NCBI GenBank assembly: GCA_017441585.1
Contig: JAFRWW010000009.1
Span: 192,456-256,455 of the forward strand
Direction of reading: 5' to 3'
DNA from: Lachnospiraceae bacterium
Lineage (GTDB): Bacteria > Bacillota > Clostridia > Lachnospirales > Lachnospiraceae
DNA length: 64,000 bases
In this document: positions 18,890 to 27,876 of the stretch, one piece after another
Layout of the letters: each line of letters begins with the position of its first letter
How positions within the stretch are numbered: position 1 is the first letter of the stretch
Position numbers and translations under genes: made by a program
Notes under the pieces: model-generated
The model's database searches: none
Told to the model about the DNA's origin: nothing
The model's input: only the letters and a program-made list of their open reading frames with translations

Positions 18890-20539
18890 ATGATCAGTGC
18901 AAACAATGTAACCTACAGAGTCGGTAAAAAGGCTCTCTTTGAAGATGTAAATATAAAGTTTACGGAAGGAAACTGCTACGGCATCATAGGTGCCAACGGC
19001 GCAGGTAAATCCACCTTCTTAAAGATACTCTCCGGACAGCTGGAGACCAGCAAGGGCGACATAGTCATCACCCCCGGACAGAGACTCTCGGTGCTGGAGC
19101 AGGATCACTTCAAGTATGACGATCAGGTGGTAATGGACACTGTCATCGCCGGCAACCAGAGGCTCTTCGACATCATGAAGGAAAAGGACGCCCTTTATGC
19201 AAAAGAAGATTTCTCGGATGAGGACGGAGTAAAGGCAGCATCCCTGGAAGCGGAATTCGCAGAGATGGACGGCTGGGAGGCCGAATCAAACGCGGCCACA
19301 CTGCTGAACGGCCTTGGCATTCCCACAGAGCTTCACTACAGCATGATGAACGAATTAAACGGCAGCGAAAAGGTGAAGATACTGCTGGCAAGGGCACTCT
19401 TTGGTAACCCCGATATCCTCCTTCTGGACGAGCCTACGAACCACCTGGATCTGGACGCCATCACCTGGCTGGAAGAGTTCCTCATAAACTTTGAGAACAT
19501 AGTCATCGTGGTATCCCACGACAGATACTTCCTCAATAAGGTATGTACTCAGACAGCAGACATCGACTACGGCAAGATCCAGCTCTTCGCCGGAAACTAC
19601 GACTTCTGGTACGAGTCTTCACAGCTCCTCATCAGACAGATGAAGGAAGCCAACAAGCGCAAGGAAGAAAAGATAAAGGAGCTCCAGGAATTCATCTCCA
19701 GATTCTCCGCCAATGCTTCAAAGTCAAAGCAGGCGACCTCCAGAAAGAGAGCCCTGGAAAAGATAGAACTGGACGAGATCAAGCCCTCCTCCAGAAAGTA
19801 TCCTTACATTGATTTTAAGCCCGACCGCGAGATCGGAAACGAAGTGCTCACCGTAGAGGGTATCTCAAAGACAGTGGACGGAGTAAAGATACTGGACAAT
19901 ATAAGCTTTACCTTAGGACGTGAGGACAAGGTAGCCTTCGTAGGCGGAAATGAGCAGGCCAAGACCATGCTCTTTAAGATACTGATGGGTGAAGAAGAAG
20001 CCGACGAGGGCACCTTCAAGTGGGGCGTGACCACCTCCCAGGCATACTTCCCCAAGGACAACACAAAGGAATTCGATTCTGATCTGACCATAGCCGACTG
20101 GCTCATGGGCTACTCTCCCGTAAATGATGTAACTTATGTTCGCGGCTTTTTAGGACGTATGCTCTTCCCTGGTGAAGACGGCGTAAAGAAAGTGCGGGTA
20201 CTGTCCGGAGGAGAAAAGGTGAGATGTCTTTTGTCCAAGATGATGATCTCAGGTGCCAACTGCCTGATCCTGGATGAGCCCACCAACCATCTGGACATGG
20301 AATCCATCACTTCACTTAACAACGGAGTGATCAAGTTCCCCGGCGTAGTGCTCTTCGCCTGCCATGACCATCAGTTCGTACAGACCTCGGCGAATCGCAT
20401 CATGGAGATCATGCCCGACGGCACCCTCATCGACAAGATAACCACTTATGATGAGTATCTGGAGGCAGATGAGGCCGCAAGAAAGAGAACTATCTATACC
20501 GCACAGGTTGAAGAGGAAGCTGCCGATGACGAGGATTGA
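18890..20539 (+). CDS. ABC-F family ATPase (YkpA/YbiT-like)
   Basis: A 549-residue soluble protein with two ABC ATPase domains and no membrane part. The first has Walker A GANGAGKST (34-42), a weak signature (LNGSEKVKILLA) and Walker B LLLDEPTNHLDLD. A charged linker (about 245-300) follows. The second has LSGGEKVRCLL and LILDEPTNHLDME, but its Walker A reads GGNEQAKT, lacking the last Gly; a poor second P-loop is usual in this subgroup. ABC-F proteins act on the ribosome, adjusting translation or protecting it. AAAGAAAGG precedes the ATG. It is one of only two plus-strand genes and has its own promoter. Confidence 0.92.
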   Translation: MISANNVTYRVGKKALFEDVNIKFTEGNCYGIIGANGAGKSTFLKILSGQLETSKGDIVITPGQRLSVLEQDHFKYDDQVVMDTVIAGNQRLFDIMKEKDALYAKEDFSDEDGVKAASLEAEFAEMDGWEAESNAATLLNGLGIPTELHYSMMNELNGSEKVKILLARALFGNPDILLLDEPTNHLDLDAITWLEEFLINFENIVIVVSHDRYFLNKVCTQTADIDYGKIQLFAGNYDFWYESSQLLIRQMKEANKRKEEKIKELQEFISRFSANASKSKQATSRKRALEKIELDEIKPSSRKYPYIDFKPDREIGNEVLTVEGISKTVDGVKILDNISFTLGREDKVAFVGGNEQAKTMLFKILMGEEEADEGTFKWGVTTSQAYFPKDNTKEFDSDLTIADWLMGYSPVNDVTYVRGFLGRMLFPGEDGVKKVRVLSGGEKVRCLLSKMMISGANCLILDEPTNHLDMESITSLNNGVIKFPGVVLFACHDHQFVQTSANRIMEIMPDGTLIDKITTYDEYLEADEAARKRTIYTAQVEEEAADDED

Positions 20540-20590
20540 ACCTTCTATCATTCTGAAATGGATTGAACCCCTCTGTCATTATACTCTATC

Positions 20591-20624
20591 AGGATTCTTC
20601 GCTCTTTCAGAGCTCAGAATGACA
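20591..20624. repeat. Dispersed repeat copy between convergent genes
   Basis: Reads AGGATTCTTCGC, then CTCAGAATGACAT, with an internal inverted CTCTTTCAGAG. It lies between the ends of the ABC-F gene and the glycan operon and could form a weak hairpin; no clear T-tract terminator is seen here. Confidence 0.7.
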
Positions 20625-20679
20625 TGAGTGGGAGATTATTCTCATATTTCAGATCATCGTCTCACCTAAGATTCTCGCC

Positions 20680-21789
20680 TCACTTATAATTCTCATCCAC
20701 CACTTCGAAGAAAGTATCCGGATGTCCGGGATCGAACTGCTCATTTGCAAACATGACAGTGACCAGATCCCTGTCATCCTCCAGATTAATGATATTATGG
20801 GTATAACCGGGCAGCATGATCACCGCCCTCATTTCTTCGCCCCGCACCTCAAAGTTATATACCTTATCCGTTCCGATCTGGCGCTGCTGTATAAGGCCGT
20901 GTCCGGAGACCACTATAAAGATCTCCCACTTCGTATTATGCCAGTGCTGACCCCTGACATTTCCGGGGCGGGCTATGTTGATAGACACCTGACCATTGTT
21001 CACAGTCTTTACCAGTTCCGAAAAAATGCCGCGGTTATCCACATTCATCTTCACGGGATAGGACATCTTCCTCTGGGGCAGGAAGGATAAATACATGGAA
21101 AACAGCTTGTAGGCAAATGACCCTGCGGGTATTTCGGGAACTACAAGCGACGTGTTCATCAGGTTAAAGGATTCCAAAAGATCGATGACTTCACCCACCG
21201 TCGTGTCCATCACACCGGGACAGGTACAGCATGATGACTTGTTTTGCGACATGCAATCCTTGACTCCCTCGCACCCATGAGGCTTTCCCTCCAAGGCATT
21301 TAACATCTCTTCCACAAAGTCGTCGATGAACAATATATCCAGCGGCTCATCTTTATCGACGGCCGAAATATCTTCATCATTTGCCACTGCACGACAAAGA
21401 TAGGCAACGCCCAAATCCGGCTCCTGCCATTTCCCCACGATCATGGGTATATGATATGTAAATGTATCGCAGGGCAGTTTAGAGAATTCCGGGTCCTTAT
21501 CTATGCAAGTGCCAAATTTTTCAAAATCATTATAAAGCACACGAATTGCTTTTGATACCGCTGTAGACCCGGACTGTATCTCTGCCAAAACATTCCTGTG
21601 CAAACTATCTTCAGACGATACATCTGACGGCAGCAGGATCACAGCATCCGCATCCTTAATCTCATCGAGATATATCTCACTTATCTCAAGTTCAGGTCTC
21701 GTGCGGTTCTTTCCGTCTCTTATATTTTTAAGATTCTCTGTAAGATTTTTTCCGATAAAGGTTCCTGAACCTATGACTGCTATCTTCAT
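20680..21789 (-). CDS. CapF-like SDR-cupin protein with a Cys-rich insert
   Basis: A 369-residue two-domain protein. The N-terminal part is a Rossmann fold with a GSGTFIG dinucleotide loop (7-13) but no clear YxxxK catalytic pair. The C-terminal third is a cupin (HWHNTKWEIFIVV, about 280-292, and YTHNI) like that of CapF/WbjC, where the cupin epimerises a 4-keto sugar before reduction on the route to UDP-L-FucNAc. CapE and CapG partners are not adjacent. Unusual is an insert with Cys at 173, 179, 187, 188 and 190, which may bind metal. It overlaps the acyltransferase gene by 4 bp and is the last gene of the operon. Confidence 0.72.
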   Translation of the reverse strand: MKIAVIGSGTFIGKNLTENLKNIRDGKNRTRPELEISEIYLDEIKDADAVILLPSDVSSEDSLHRNVLAEIQSGSTAVSKAIRVLYNDFEKFGTCIDKDPEFSKLPCDTFTYHIPMIVGKWQEPDLGVAYLCRAVANDEDISAVDKDEPLDILFIDDFVEEMLNALEGKPHGCEGVKDCMSQNKSSCCTCPGVMDTTVGEVIDLLESFNLMNTSLVVPEIPAGSFAYKLFSMYLSFLPQRKMSYPVKMNVDNRGIFSELVKTVNNGQVSINIARPGNVRGQHWHNTKWEIFIVVSGHGLIQQRQIGTDKVYNFEVRGEEMRAVIMLPGYTHNIINLEDDRDLVTVMFANEQFDPGHPDTFFEVVDENYK

Positions 21790-22853
21790 ATATATTTTTT
21801 CACTCCCGGAATCAGTTTAATAAGCCATATCACCACCGTACCCAAAACCATGGTCAACATGAGCCAGATGAGACAGGCGACAATGGTCGGCGTGAATGCA
21901 TCCAGCGCATAAAATACGGGTTTTGTGATATTCCTTAAAATATTCTCCAACAAGTATATCCCAAACATGGAACCGCCCGCAACCGTAACGACGCGGACAA
22001 ACACAGGATGCTTATCCTGTGCGATATTGCCACAGAAATGTTTCACACCGATAAATAGTACAGCCGCCAGCAGCGGATCCGAAAAAGTGATCCAGTTTTC
22101 AGTCCAGTTGCCGGTGATCAGATATTCACGATAAGTAAGTCCCGCCGAAATCATCAGACCTGTTATACCCAAGAGCGTGGCAATGATCATCTTATTTTTA
22201 TCTATCTTAGCGGTGATCTCATCCCAATACTTTTCCATGACAAAACCGATCAGGGGATAAAACATTATCATCTCACAAAAGTAGACAGTGAGATTCACTC
22301 CCGACACACCAGTGCACAGTCTGAATAACCTGAAACCATCCAGCACCACCACTCCTGTCAGGAAAAGATAAACGCCGTCCTTTAGCGTCATGTGCTTTGC
22401 CACAAGTCTCAATAAAGGTAGCATGATCAGAAAGGAAATATAGGAGTATAGAAACCAGTAGGAAGACCTCACTGGTCCTTCTATTATGCTCCTGAAGGAA
22501 GCCAAAAAATCAAAGGAGGCTACAGTCCCTGAGTTTATGGCCGTGTCGATAAGATGAATGTATGAAAAGACAAAAAGTACGATGACAAAACGGAAAATTC
22601 TTTTCTTCCAGACCTGTCCTATGCTCTCATCCCTTCCCAGCAGAAGGGCTCCCGAAACCATAAAAAGAAGAGGATTGTTAATGGTCCTGAAGCAGTCTAA
22701 AACAATATAAAAAAGGCGGACAAAATCCCCTTCCCTTAACATATATAATTTCGATCCCACCTCATGTGTATGGGTGAACAGCACCAGAAAGATCGCCAGT
22801 ATCCTGATGAGATCAAAATATATTTTTCTCTGTTTTTTAGACTCAGTCAACAT
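21786..22853 (-). CDS. Acyltransferase family 3 membrane protein
   Basis: About 355 residues with around ten hydrophobic helices. It starts with the AT3 hallmark YFDLIRILAIFLVLFTHTHE, whose Arg and His are the conserved residues of OatA/WecH-type O-acyltransferases. In a glycan operon the likely role is O-acetylation or similar of a sugar on the lipid-linked repeat at the membrane. I start at the ATG at 22853 (MLTESKK); a TTG two codons earlier is possible. No strong ribosome binding site is visible for either. It overlaps the CapF-like gene. Confidence 0.82.
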   Translation of the reverse strand: MLTESKKQRKIYFDLIRILAIFLVLFTHTHEVGSKLYMLREGDFVRLFYIVLDCFRTINNPLLFMVSGALLLGRDESIGQVWKKRIFRFVIVLFVFSYIHLIDTAINSGTVASFDFLASFRSIIEGPVRSSYWFLYSYISFLIMLPLLRLVAKHMTLKDGVYLFLTGVVVLDGFRLFRLCTGVSGVNLTVYFCEMIMFYPLIGFVMEKYWDEITAKIDKNKMIIATLLGITGLMISAGLTYREYLITGNWTENWITFSDPLLAAVLFIGVKHFCGNIAQDKHPVFVRVVTVAGGSMFGIYLLENILRNITKPVFYALDAFTPTIVACLIWLMLTMVLGTVVIWLIKLIPGVKKYI

Positions 22854-22874
22854 ATTCAAAATCAGGATAATACA

Positions 22875-23996
22875 TCACAGAGTCTTGATATACTCCATAA
22901 AATTCTGTTTATTCTCAAGGGCAGTCGTGGTGGGGCGTCCCAGATCATCTCTTGCTCCGATAGAGCACTTAACCTCTATCAGACTTAATTCATTCCTGTT
23001 CTTTGCGGCCTCTAACTCCCTGTCCAAAGCCTCAAAGCTATCCACCGAGATCGCATTCGGATATCCGCAGGCCTTTGCTATGGCAACGAGATCGATATCT
23101 GCCGCCACAGTGGGCATACCGCCGACGGTTTCATGTGCTCCGTTGTTTATCACCACATGGATCAGATTCGCGGGCTTATTTGCTCCAACTACAGCCATGG
23201 CTCCCATATGCATTAAAACCGCACCGTCACCATCGACGCACCATATCCTCTGATGGGGTTTATTTAAAGCGACACCGAGAGCAATGGAACTGGAATGTCC
23301 CATGGAGCCCACAGTCAGAAAATCATATTTGTGACTCTGATCATTGGCGACCCTCGTCTCAAAAAGTTCACGGGACGCCTTACCGGTAGTAGAGATTATG
23401 GGATCCTCTCCGGAAGCAGCCACGATGTGCTTTATGATCTCTTCACGCACCATAGAGTTATCATTCTTATACTCCACCTTCGGTGCATCGGTCAGGGCAC
23501 CTTTCCGGATCACGAAGGCCACATCGAGGCCCTGCGCTAACTTCTCCCTGAATCCGTCCATTACAGTTTTGACTTCATCCTCCGTGGTATCCGGACCGAT
23601 GATAAATGAATCTATCCCCATATCCTCAAGCAGCTTGACCGTCACCTCGCCCTGATAGATATGCTGGGGCTCGTCATGGATCCCCGGCTCACCTCTCCAG
23701 CCGATGATGAAGATCACGGGTATTGCATATACCTTATCATTTAGCAGGGAAGCCACGGGATTGATGATATTGCCCTCACCGCTGTTTTGCATATAAACCA
23801 CAGGAACCTTGCCGGTGGCCAGATGATAACCGGCTGCCAGCGCCGTGCAGTTACCCTCATTGGCCGCGATCACATGGTGCTTCGGGTCTATACCGTAATG
23901 ATCCATCAGATAGTTACAAAGCGCCTTTAACTGACTGTCCGGCACGCCCGTATAAAAGTCTGAATTAATGATATTGAATAATGCTTCTACTTTCAT
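22875..23996 (-). CDS. aepY: Phosphonopyruvate decarboxylase
   Basis: A 373-residue thiamine-diphosphate enzyme turning phosphonopyruvate into phosphonoacetaldehyde and CO2, the step that pulls the PEP mutase equilibrium forward. It has FYTGVPDSQLK at the N terminus, the conserved Glu in AANEGNCTALAAGYHLA (about 44-60), GWRGEPGIHDEPQH (99-112, a hallmark of Ppd), and the cofactor motif DGDG (255-258) to NNG (284-286). Both half-domains are present in one chain at the usual length. It follows the LDH/MDH-like gene and its genetic partner is the PEP mutase 4 kb upstream in the same operon. Confidence 0.92.
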   Translation of the reverse strand: MKVEALFNIINSDFYTGVPDSQLKALCNYLMDHYGIDPKHHVIAANEGNCTALAAGYHLATGKVPVVYMQNSGEGNIINPVASLLNDKVYAIPVIFIIGWRGEPGIHDEPQHIYQGEVTVKLLEDMGIDSFIIGPDTTEDEVKTVMDGFREKLAQGLDVAFVIRKGALTDAPKVEYKNDNSMVREEIIKHIVAASGEDPIISTTGKASRELFETRVANDQSHKYDFLTVGSMGHSSSIALGVALNKPHQRIWCVDGDGAVLMHMGAMAVVGANKPANLIHVVINNGAHETVGGMPTVAADIDLVAIAKACGYPNAISVDSFEALDRELEAAKNRNELSLIEVKCSIGARDDLGRPTTTALENKQNFMEYIKTL

Positions 23997-24075
23997 TTTT
24001 GGATCACTCCTTTAATGATCATGCAATTACCGTTTTTATCTGCGCTAAATCCTCCATACAGCAGATTGTTCCGTA

Positions 24076-25263
24076 TCATTTATTCTCCGTCTGGGGAAGG
24101 ATTATCTCATCGATGATCCACTTTGCAGTCTTATCTATATCTTCATATGCCACTGTCTTGGGCAGTTCCTTACCGAAGGCTTTCTTTGCCTTCTCGATCA
24201 AAGCATCGGTGTAGATCAGCTTGCCATCGATGACGTCTTCCACACCGTCAAGAGCCATGGACTCCCTGTCGGCTTTATTCATCTCCTCAAAACTGAATAC
24301 GGACTCATCGATCCATGCGTCAAGCTTTCCATCCTTGTATCCCACTGCCACGGGGTAACCGCCGATATTTCCGTCAAAGCCGGGGCTGAATACCTTCTGC
24401 TGCTCACCTGTCCTTATAGCATCTATTATGGCGGCGATGATCCGGTAATTGCTGGAAGCATTCATCATATTCCTGGTCTGATCCACAGGCATGGAAATAT
24501 GGCACTTGCTGATAACTTCATTCTCATCTATATCCTTCAACTCTTCGCCTTTATAATAGATCTTAAGAGGAAGCTCTACGCCTTCAGTCTGTCCTTCCTT
24601 GCTGATACATACATCATGGAAATGTCCTGCGGCAAACATGACATCCACATTCCAGAAATCGTTAACGCCAAGTATCCCCGCCACAGCAAACTTCATACGA
24701 GGAACGAGATGATTAAGGTTACCGGAACCAAAGTCAGGATAGGCCTTGCCGGCTGACTTAAGCCAGGGGATGACAGCATCCGAATAAGAGGTATTGATCA
24801 CCACGGCATCGGAATCGGCCTTATCACAGGCCTCCATTACATTCTTTGTAAAGCGGATGGCCAGGGGGCTCCAGATACCATAGGCCCTTACATTTGCCCA
24901 GCTGATGCTTCCGTACTTAAGTCCCGGATAAGCACGGCTTGAATTTACGATGAAGTCCGGCTGATACTTTTCCACCGCCGCCCTGATGGCGTCGATATCA
25001 TTAAGGTCCACTCCGCCTTCCACTTCTATACGGCTCTTATTCACTTCGCGGATAAGTCCGGCGACTCTTGTGATGTTTACCTTTGTCTGCATCTTATCGG
25101 CGTCGCGTCCCACTACCACCACACTGATGGCAGGATCATTTCTGCTTATGAGATAATCAAGAAGATAAGCCCCGACGCTTCCCAGGCCGATGATCATCAC
25201 CTTGATATTGTCTTCTTTCACATGCTTTTCGACTACGCTTAATCTTTCCTGTAAAGTTTTCAT
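24076..25263 (-). CDS. LDH/MDH-like NAD(P) dehydrogenase in a phosphonate operon
   Basis: A 395-residue protein. The N-terminal Rossmann loop is GLGSVG (26-31). Further on it follows the malate/lactate dehydrogenase pattern: an INTSYSDAVIPWL segment (about 156-168) where LDHs have the NPVD loop, a conserved Arg in NLNHLVPR (182-189) followed by A-x-x-LGV, and GHFHD (213-217) where LDHs have the GEHGD catalytic His. This is my reading by eye, not a search. It overlaps the nucleotidyltransferase gene by 4 bp and precedes phosphonopyruvate decarboxylase, so its substrate is probably phosphonopyruvate or phosphonoacetaldehyde. An unrelated sugar oxidoreductase role is possible. Confidence 0.6.
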   Translation of the reverse strand: MKTLQERLSVVEKHVKEDNIKVMIIGLGSVGAYLLDYLISRNDPAISVVVVGRDADKMQTKVNITRVAGLIREVNKSRIEVEGGVDLNDIDAIRAAVEKYQPDFIVNSSRAYPGLKYGSISWANVRAYGIWSPLAIRFTKNVMEACDKADSDAVVINTSYSDAVIPWLKSAGKAYPDFGSGNLNHLVPRMKFAVAGILGVNDFWNVDVMFAAGHFHDVCISKEGQTEGVELPLKIYYKGEELKDIDENEVISKCHISMPVDQTRNMMNASSNYRIIAAIIDAIRTGEQQKVFSPGFDGNIGGYPVAVGYKDGKLDAWIDESVFSFEEMNKADRESMALDGVEDVIDGKLIYTDALIEKAKKAFGKELPKTVAYEDIDKTAKWIIDEIILPQTENK

Positions 25264-26027
25264 TTTTCTTCCTCCCAGTAAGAGACGATCTTTCTGTAAT
25301 CATCCCTTGTGTTACAGTTTGTCCACCTGTTCAGCGCCACCAGATTGATATCCACTCCGGCATCCAGATAATTCTGAATGATCCGAAGGTTCGTATCCTC
25401 CTTGGCATTCTCAAAGAACATATCATTGGCAGCCTTAAGCTTATCGACCTGCGTGAACTTCCAGGTCTGTCCCGAATTCAGTATACATGAAAAGGGCGAA
25501 TCAATGGTCAGAAGACCGTGGCTGCTATTAAACGCATAACGGTATTTATCTTTATCATCCTTATAAAGCACCACGGCTTTATTGGCATAAATCGGCTCGT
25601 AGGTATAAGTCAGCACACTCTTATCAGCATCAACCACTTTGGCAAAGGATTCATTATCGATATCAAGGTCGCCTTCCACAAACAGGATCTCTTTAGGATC
25701 AAATTTTACCGCAGCCTGAATCCCCAGATACAGACTATATCCGGAACCAAGGTCAGAATAATGGTCATTTTGCACCAGTGTGACCTCAGGAAATTTCTCT
25801 GCCAGATCCTTCTTATAAAAGGCACACAGGTCCTCAAACTTGTATCCTCCCACTAGGATAAAGTGATCCGCAAAGGAGCATTTTTTCATCAGATGATACA
25901 GAAGTGTCTCTTCCTTACCGCCTTCTGTATAAAGACATTTGAGGACCTTCTTATCTTCTTCTATTCCCTCATTAAATCTGCTGGAAATACCTGCGATCGT
26001 GATTATGGCAATCTTTTTATCATTCAT
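25260..26027 (-). CDS. MobA/PntC-like nucleotidyltransferase
   Basis: About 255 residues with a GT-A/NTP-transferase fold: an N-terminal IITIAGISSRF in place of the usual LAAGxGxR loop, a Lys (KVLKCLY) for phosphate contact, and the acidic FVEGDLDID (about 116-124) for metal. Given the phosphonate genes on both sides, it may be a cytidylyltransferase activating a phosphonate as CMP-phosphonate, as PntC does, for later transfer by LicD. The loop is atypical, so this role is inference. The frame can start at a GTG (26036) or the ATG at 26027; I prefer the ATG. It ends overlapping the dehydrogenase gene (ATGA). Confidence 0.6.
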   Translation of the reverse strand: MNDKKIAIITIAGISSRFNEGIEEDKKVLKCLYTEGGKEETLLYHLMKKCSFADHFILVGGYKFEDLCAFYKKDLAEKFPEVTLVQNDHYSDLGSGYSLYLGIQAAVKFDPKEILFVEGDLDIDNESFAKVVDADKSVLTYTYEPIYANKAVVLYKDDKDKYRYAFNSSHGLLTIDSPFSCILNSGQTWKFTQVDKLKAANDMFFENAKEDTNLRIIQNYLDAGVDINLVALNRWTNCNTRDDYRKIVSYWEEEK

Positions 26028-26066
26028 ATCCTTCACACCAATTCAAAAATTCACCGCTACCCATCT

Positions 26067-27068
26067 TTACTTCTTAAGATAATTTGTAATGCACTCCTCA
26101 AGTCCCTTATCAAGGCCCACCGCAGGCTTCCAGGAAGTCCTGGTCCTGATCTTCTCGGTACTGAGCAGTCTTCTCTCAGGATCCGACTCACGGTATCCAT
26201 TAAACTCGATCACCGGATCCTTTATTCCCATTTTTTCAGCACAAAGCTTTGCCAGGTCAATGATGGATATTTCCTCATCCGTCGCCACATTATAAACGGT
26301 CCCATCCAGTGCGGAGTCCGTATTTGCCAGGGCCAGTACAGCACTACAGCTGTCATAGTTATTGAGGAAAGTCCTCCTGTTCTTCCTGCTGTTTTCCAGC
26401 AGCACCACTTTCCCATTATCACGGAAACTATTGATTATGAAGGGAATGATATGCTTTGGATAGCGCTCATCCTTACTGTACACATTTGCAAATCTGATGC
26501 TGCAGCCCTTTATCTTTCCCTCATCCACAGCATCCTTCATAAAGAACTCCGTAAGGAGCTTTCCCGTGGCATAAGAAGTCCTCTGGCTGTGCTCTGCCAC
26601 TGCCATTGTCAGATAATCGCTCTCCTTCACGCCGCCGTTTTCATTCCATGAATTCATGGAATATACTTCAGAGGTAGAGCAGTTTATATACTTTCCGGCA
26701 CCTACCCTTATAGCCTGCTGCAGGAAGCTGTTCATACCTTCCACATTGGTCTCAAAGGTCTCATACACATGATAGAAATGCTCCGTGTGAACGACTGCGG
26801 CACAGTTGATATAGATCACTTCATCATAAGAATCTTTGACCGCGTATATACGTTTCTCAAAATCCTCCATCTGCACCTTATCATTCAGGTCATATTCAAA
26901 AAACTCAAAACGCTCATCATCAATATGGTCAGCCACGGTATCAATGGATGAAGCATAAAAGTTATCAAAGCCTAAGATATGATCCGTACTTCCATCCACC
27001 AGTATCTGCCTTACAAGCTCATTCCCGGTCATGCCGGTAACACCGCTTATAGCATATAATTTGCTCAT
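26067..27068 (-). CDS. Extended SDR (NAD-dependent epimerase/dehydratase family)
   Basis: A 333-residue protein. It has the cofactor loop GVTGMTG (9-15), NCAAVVHTEHF, the active-site Ser region NCSTSEVYS and the YxxxK pair in SYATGKLLTE (about 166-175), then a C-terminal substrate domain. This layout fits nucleotide-sugar epimerases or dehydratases. The product cannot be told. It lies between the metallophosphoesterase and the nucleotidyltransferase, in the phosphonate part of the operon. Confidence 0.8.
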   Translation of the reverse strand: MSKLYAISGVTGMTGNELVRQILVDGSTDHILGFDNFYASSIDTVADHIDDERFEFFEYDLNDKVQMEDFEKRIYAVKDSYDEVIYINCAAVVHTEHFYHVYETFETNVEGMNSFLQQAIRVGAGKYINCSTSEVYSMNSWNENGGVKESDYLTMAVAEHSQRTSYATGKLLTEFFMKDAVDEGKIKGCSIRFANVYSKDERYPKHIIPFIINSFRDNGKVVLLENSRKNRRTFLNNYDSCSAVLALANTDSALDGTVYNVATDEEISIIDLAKLCAEKMGIKDPVIEFNGYRESDPERRLLSTEKIRTRTSWKPAVGLDKGLEECITNYLKK

Positions 27069-27081
27069 ATAACCATTCCTC

Positions 27082-27831
27082 CTATACTCCGTTTGTCAGT
27101 CTTACTTTATAAAATTCATCTATCTCATCAGGGAACAGCGATTGTTCAAAAACCACATCATACTCCACAGTACGCAGTTCCACCCTTTTTGAAGGTAAGG
27201 ATAATACGGCATACTGGGCAAGGGGATTGTGGTTACGGGGCTGTCCCACAGATCCGGGATTAATGAACATCACTGCCTTTTTATTTCTGTAATCCGGCCT
27301 GTCGGCTTCATAAAAATGGGTGAAGCAATGCGAATAATGTGAATGTCCTCCAAGGACTATATCATAGTCATGATAGTCGCCACGCAGACTCTCGGGACCT
27401 ATCGCCTTCCAATAAATTTCATCAAGGGATCCGTGAACGGCAAGGCTTTTAAGGCCACAAAGGTCAAATTCCTGAATGCCGGTTTTATTCATGGCTGTGT
27501 TTATATACTCCACAGACTTTTCACTTAACTGTCTTGCGGTATACTGAGCCATGACACGGCCCCGGTCAGTTGAAAGCCGCTCCAGGTCTTTATCCACCAC
27601 GAGTTTTTCATGATTGCCCCAGATATTGATAAGGATCTTATCCTTCCATTCGCCCTCACCAAGAGTAATTAGTTTTTGGATAATCTCATTGGAGCGCATT
27701 CCGTAATCGATGCAATCGCCCAAAATGATCACTCCGTTAAAGTCATCATTTTGGCAGTCTGAAAGCATTGCATCAAATGCGCTGACATTTCCATGTATAT
27801 CCGAGAGTATTAAATATTTTTTCTCTGACAA
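27082..27831 (-). CDS. Calcineurin-like metallophosphoesterase
   Basis: A 249-residue phosphoesterase of the YfcE-like type. All metal motifs are there: LSDIHGN (8-14), GDCIDYG (about 38-44), WGNHEKL (about 72-78) and GGHSHYS (about 161-167). It lies between PEP mutase and the SDR, 14 bp from the latter. A phosphoesterase is not a standard part of phosphonate pathways; it may cleave a nucleotide- or phosphate-linked intermediate. That is a guess from position only. Confidence 0.8.
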   Translation of the reverse strand: MSEKKYLILSDIHGNVSAFDAMLSDCQNDDFNGVIILGDCIDYGMRSNEIIQKLITLGEGEWKDKILINIWGNHEKLVVDKDLERLSTDRGRVMAQYTARQLSEKSVEYINTAMNKTGIQEFDLCGLKSLAVHGSLDEIYWKAIGPESLRGDYHDYDIVLGGHSHYSHCFTHFYEADRPDYRNKKAVMFINPGSVGQPRNHNPLAQYAVLSLPSKRVELRTVEYDVVFEQSLFPDEIDEFYKVRLTNGV

Positions 27832-27876
27832 ATCTATACTTCCTTATTTTCGTAAGTCATCAATGATTTTACGTTC

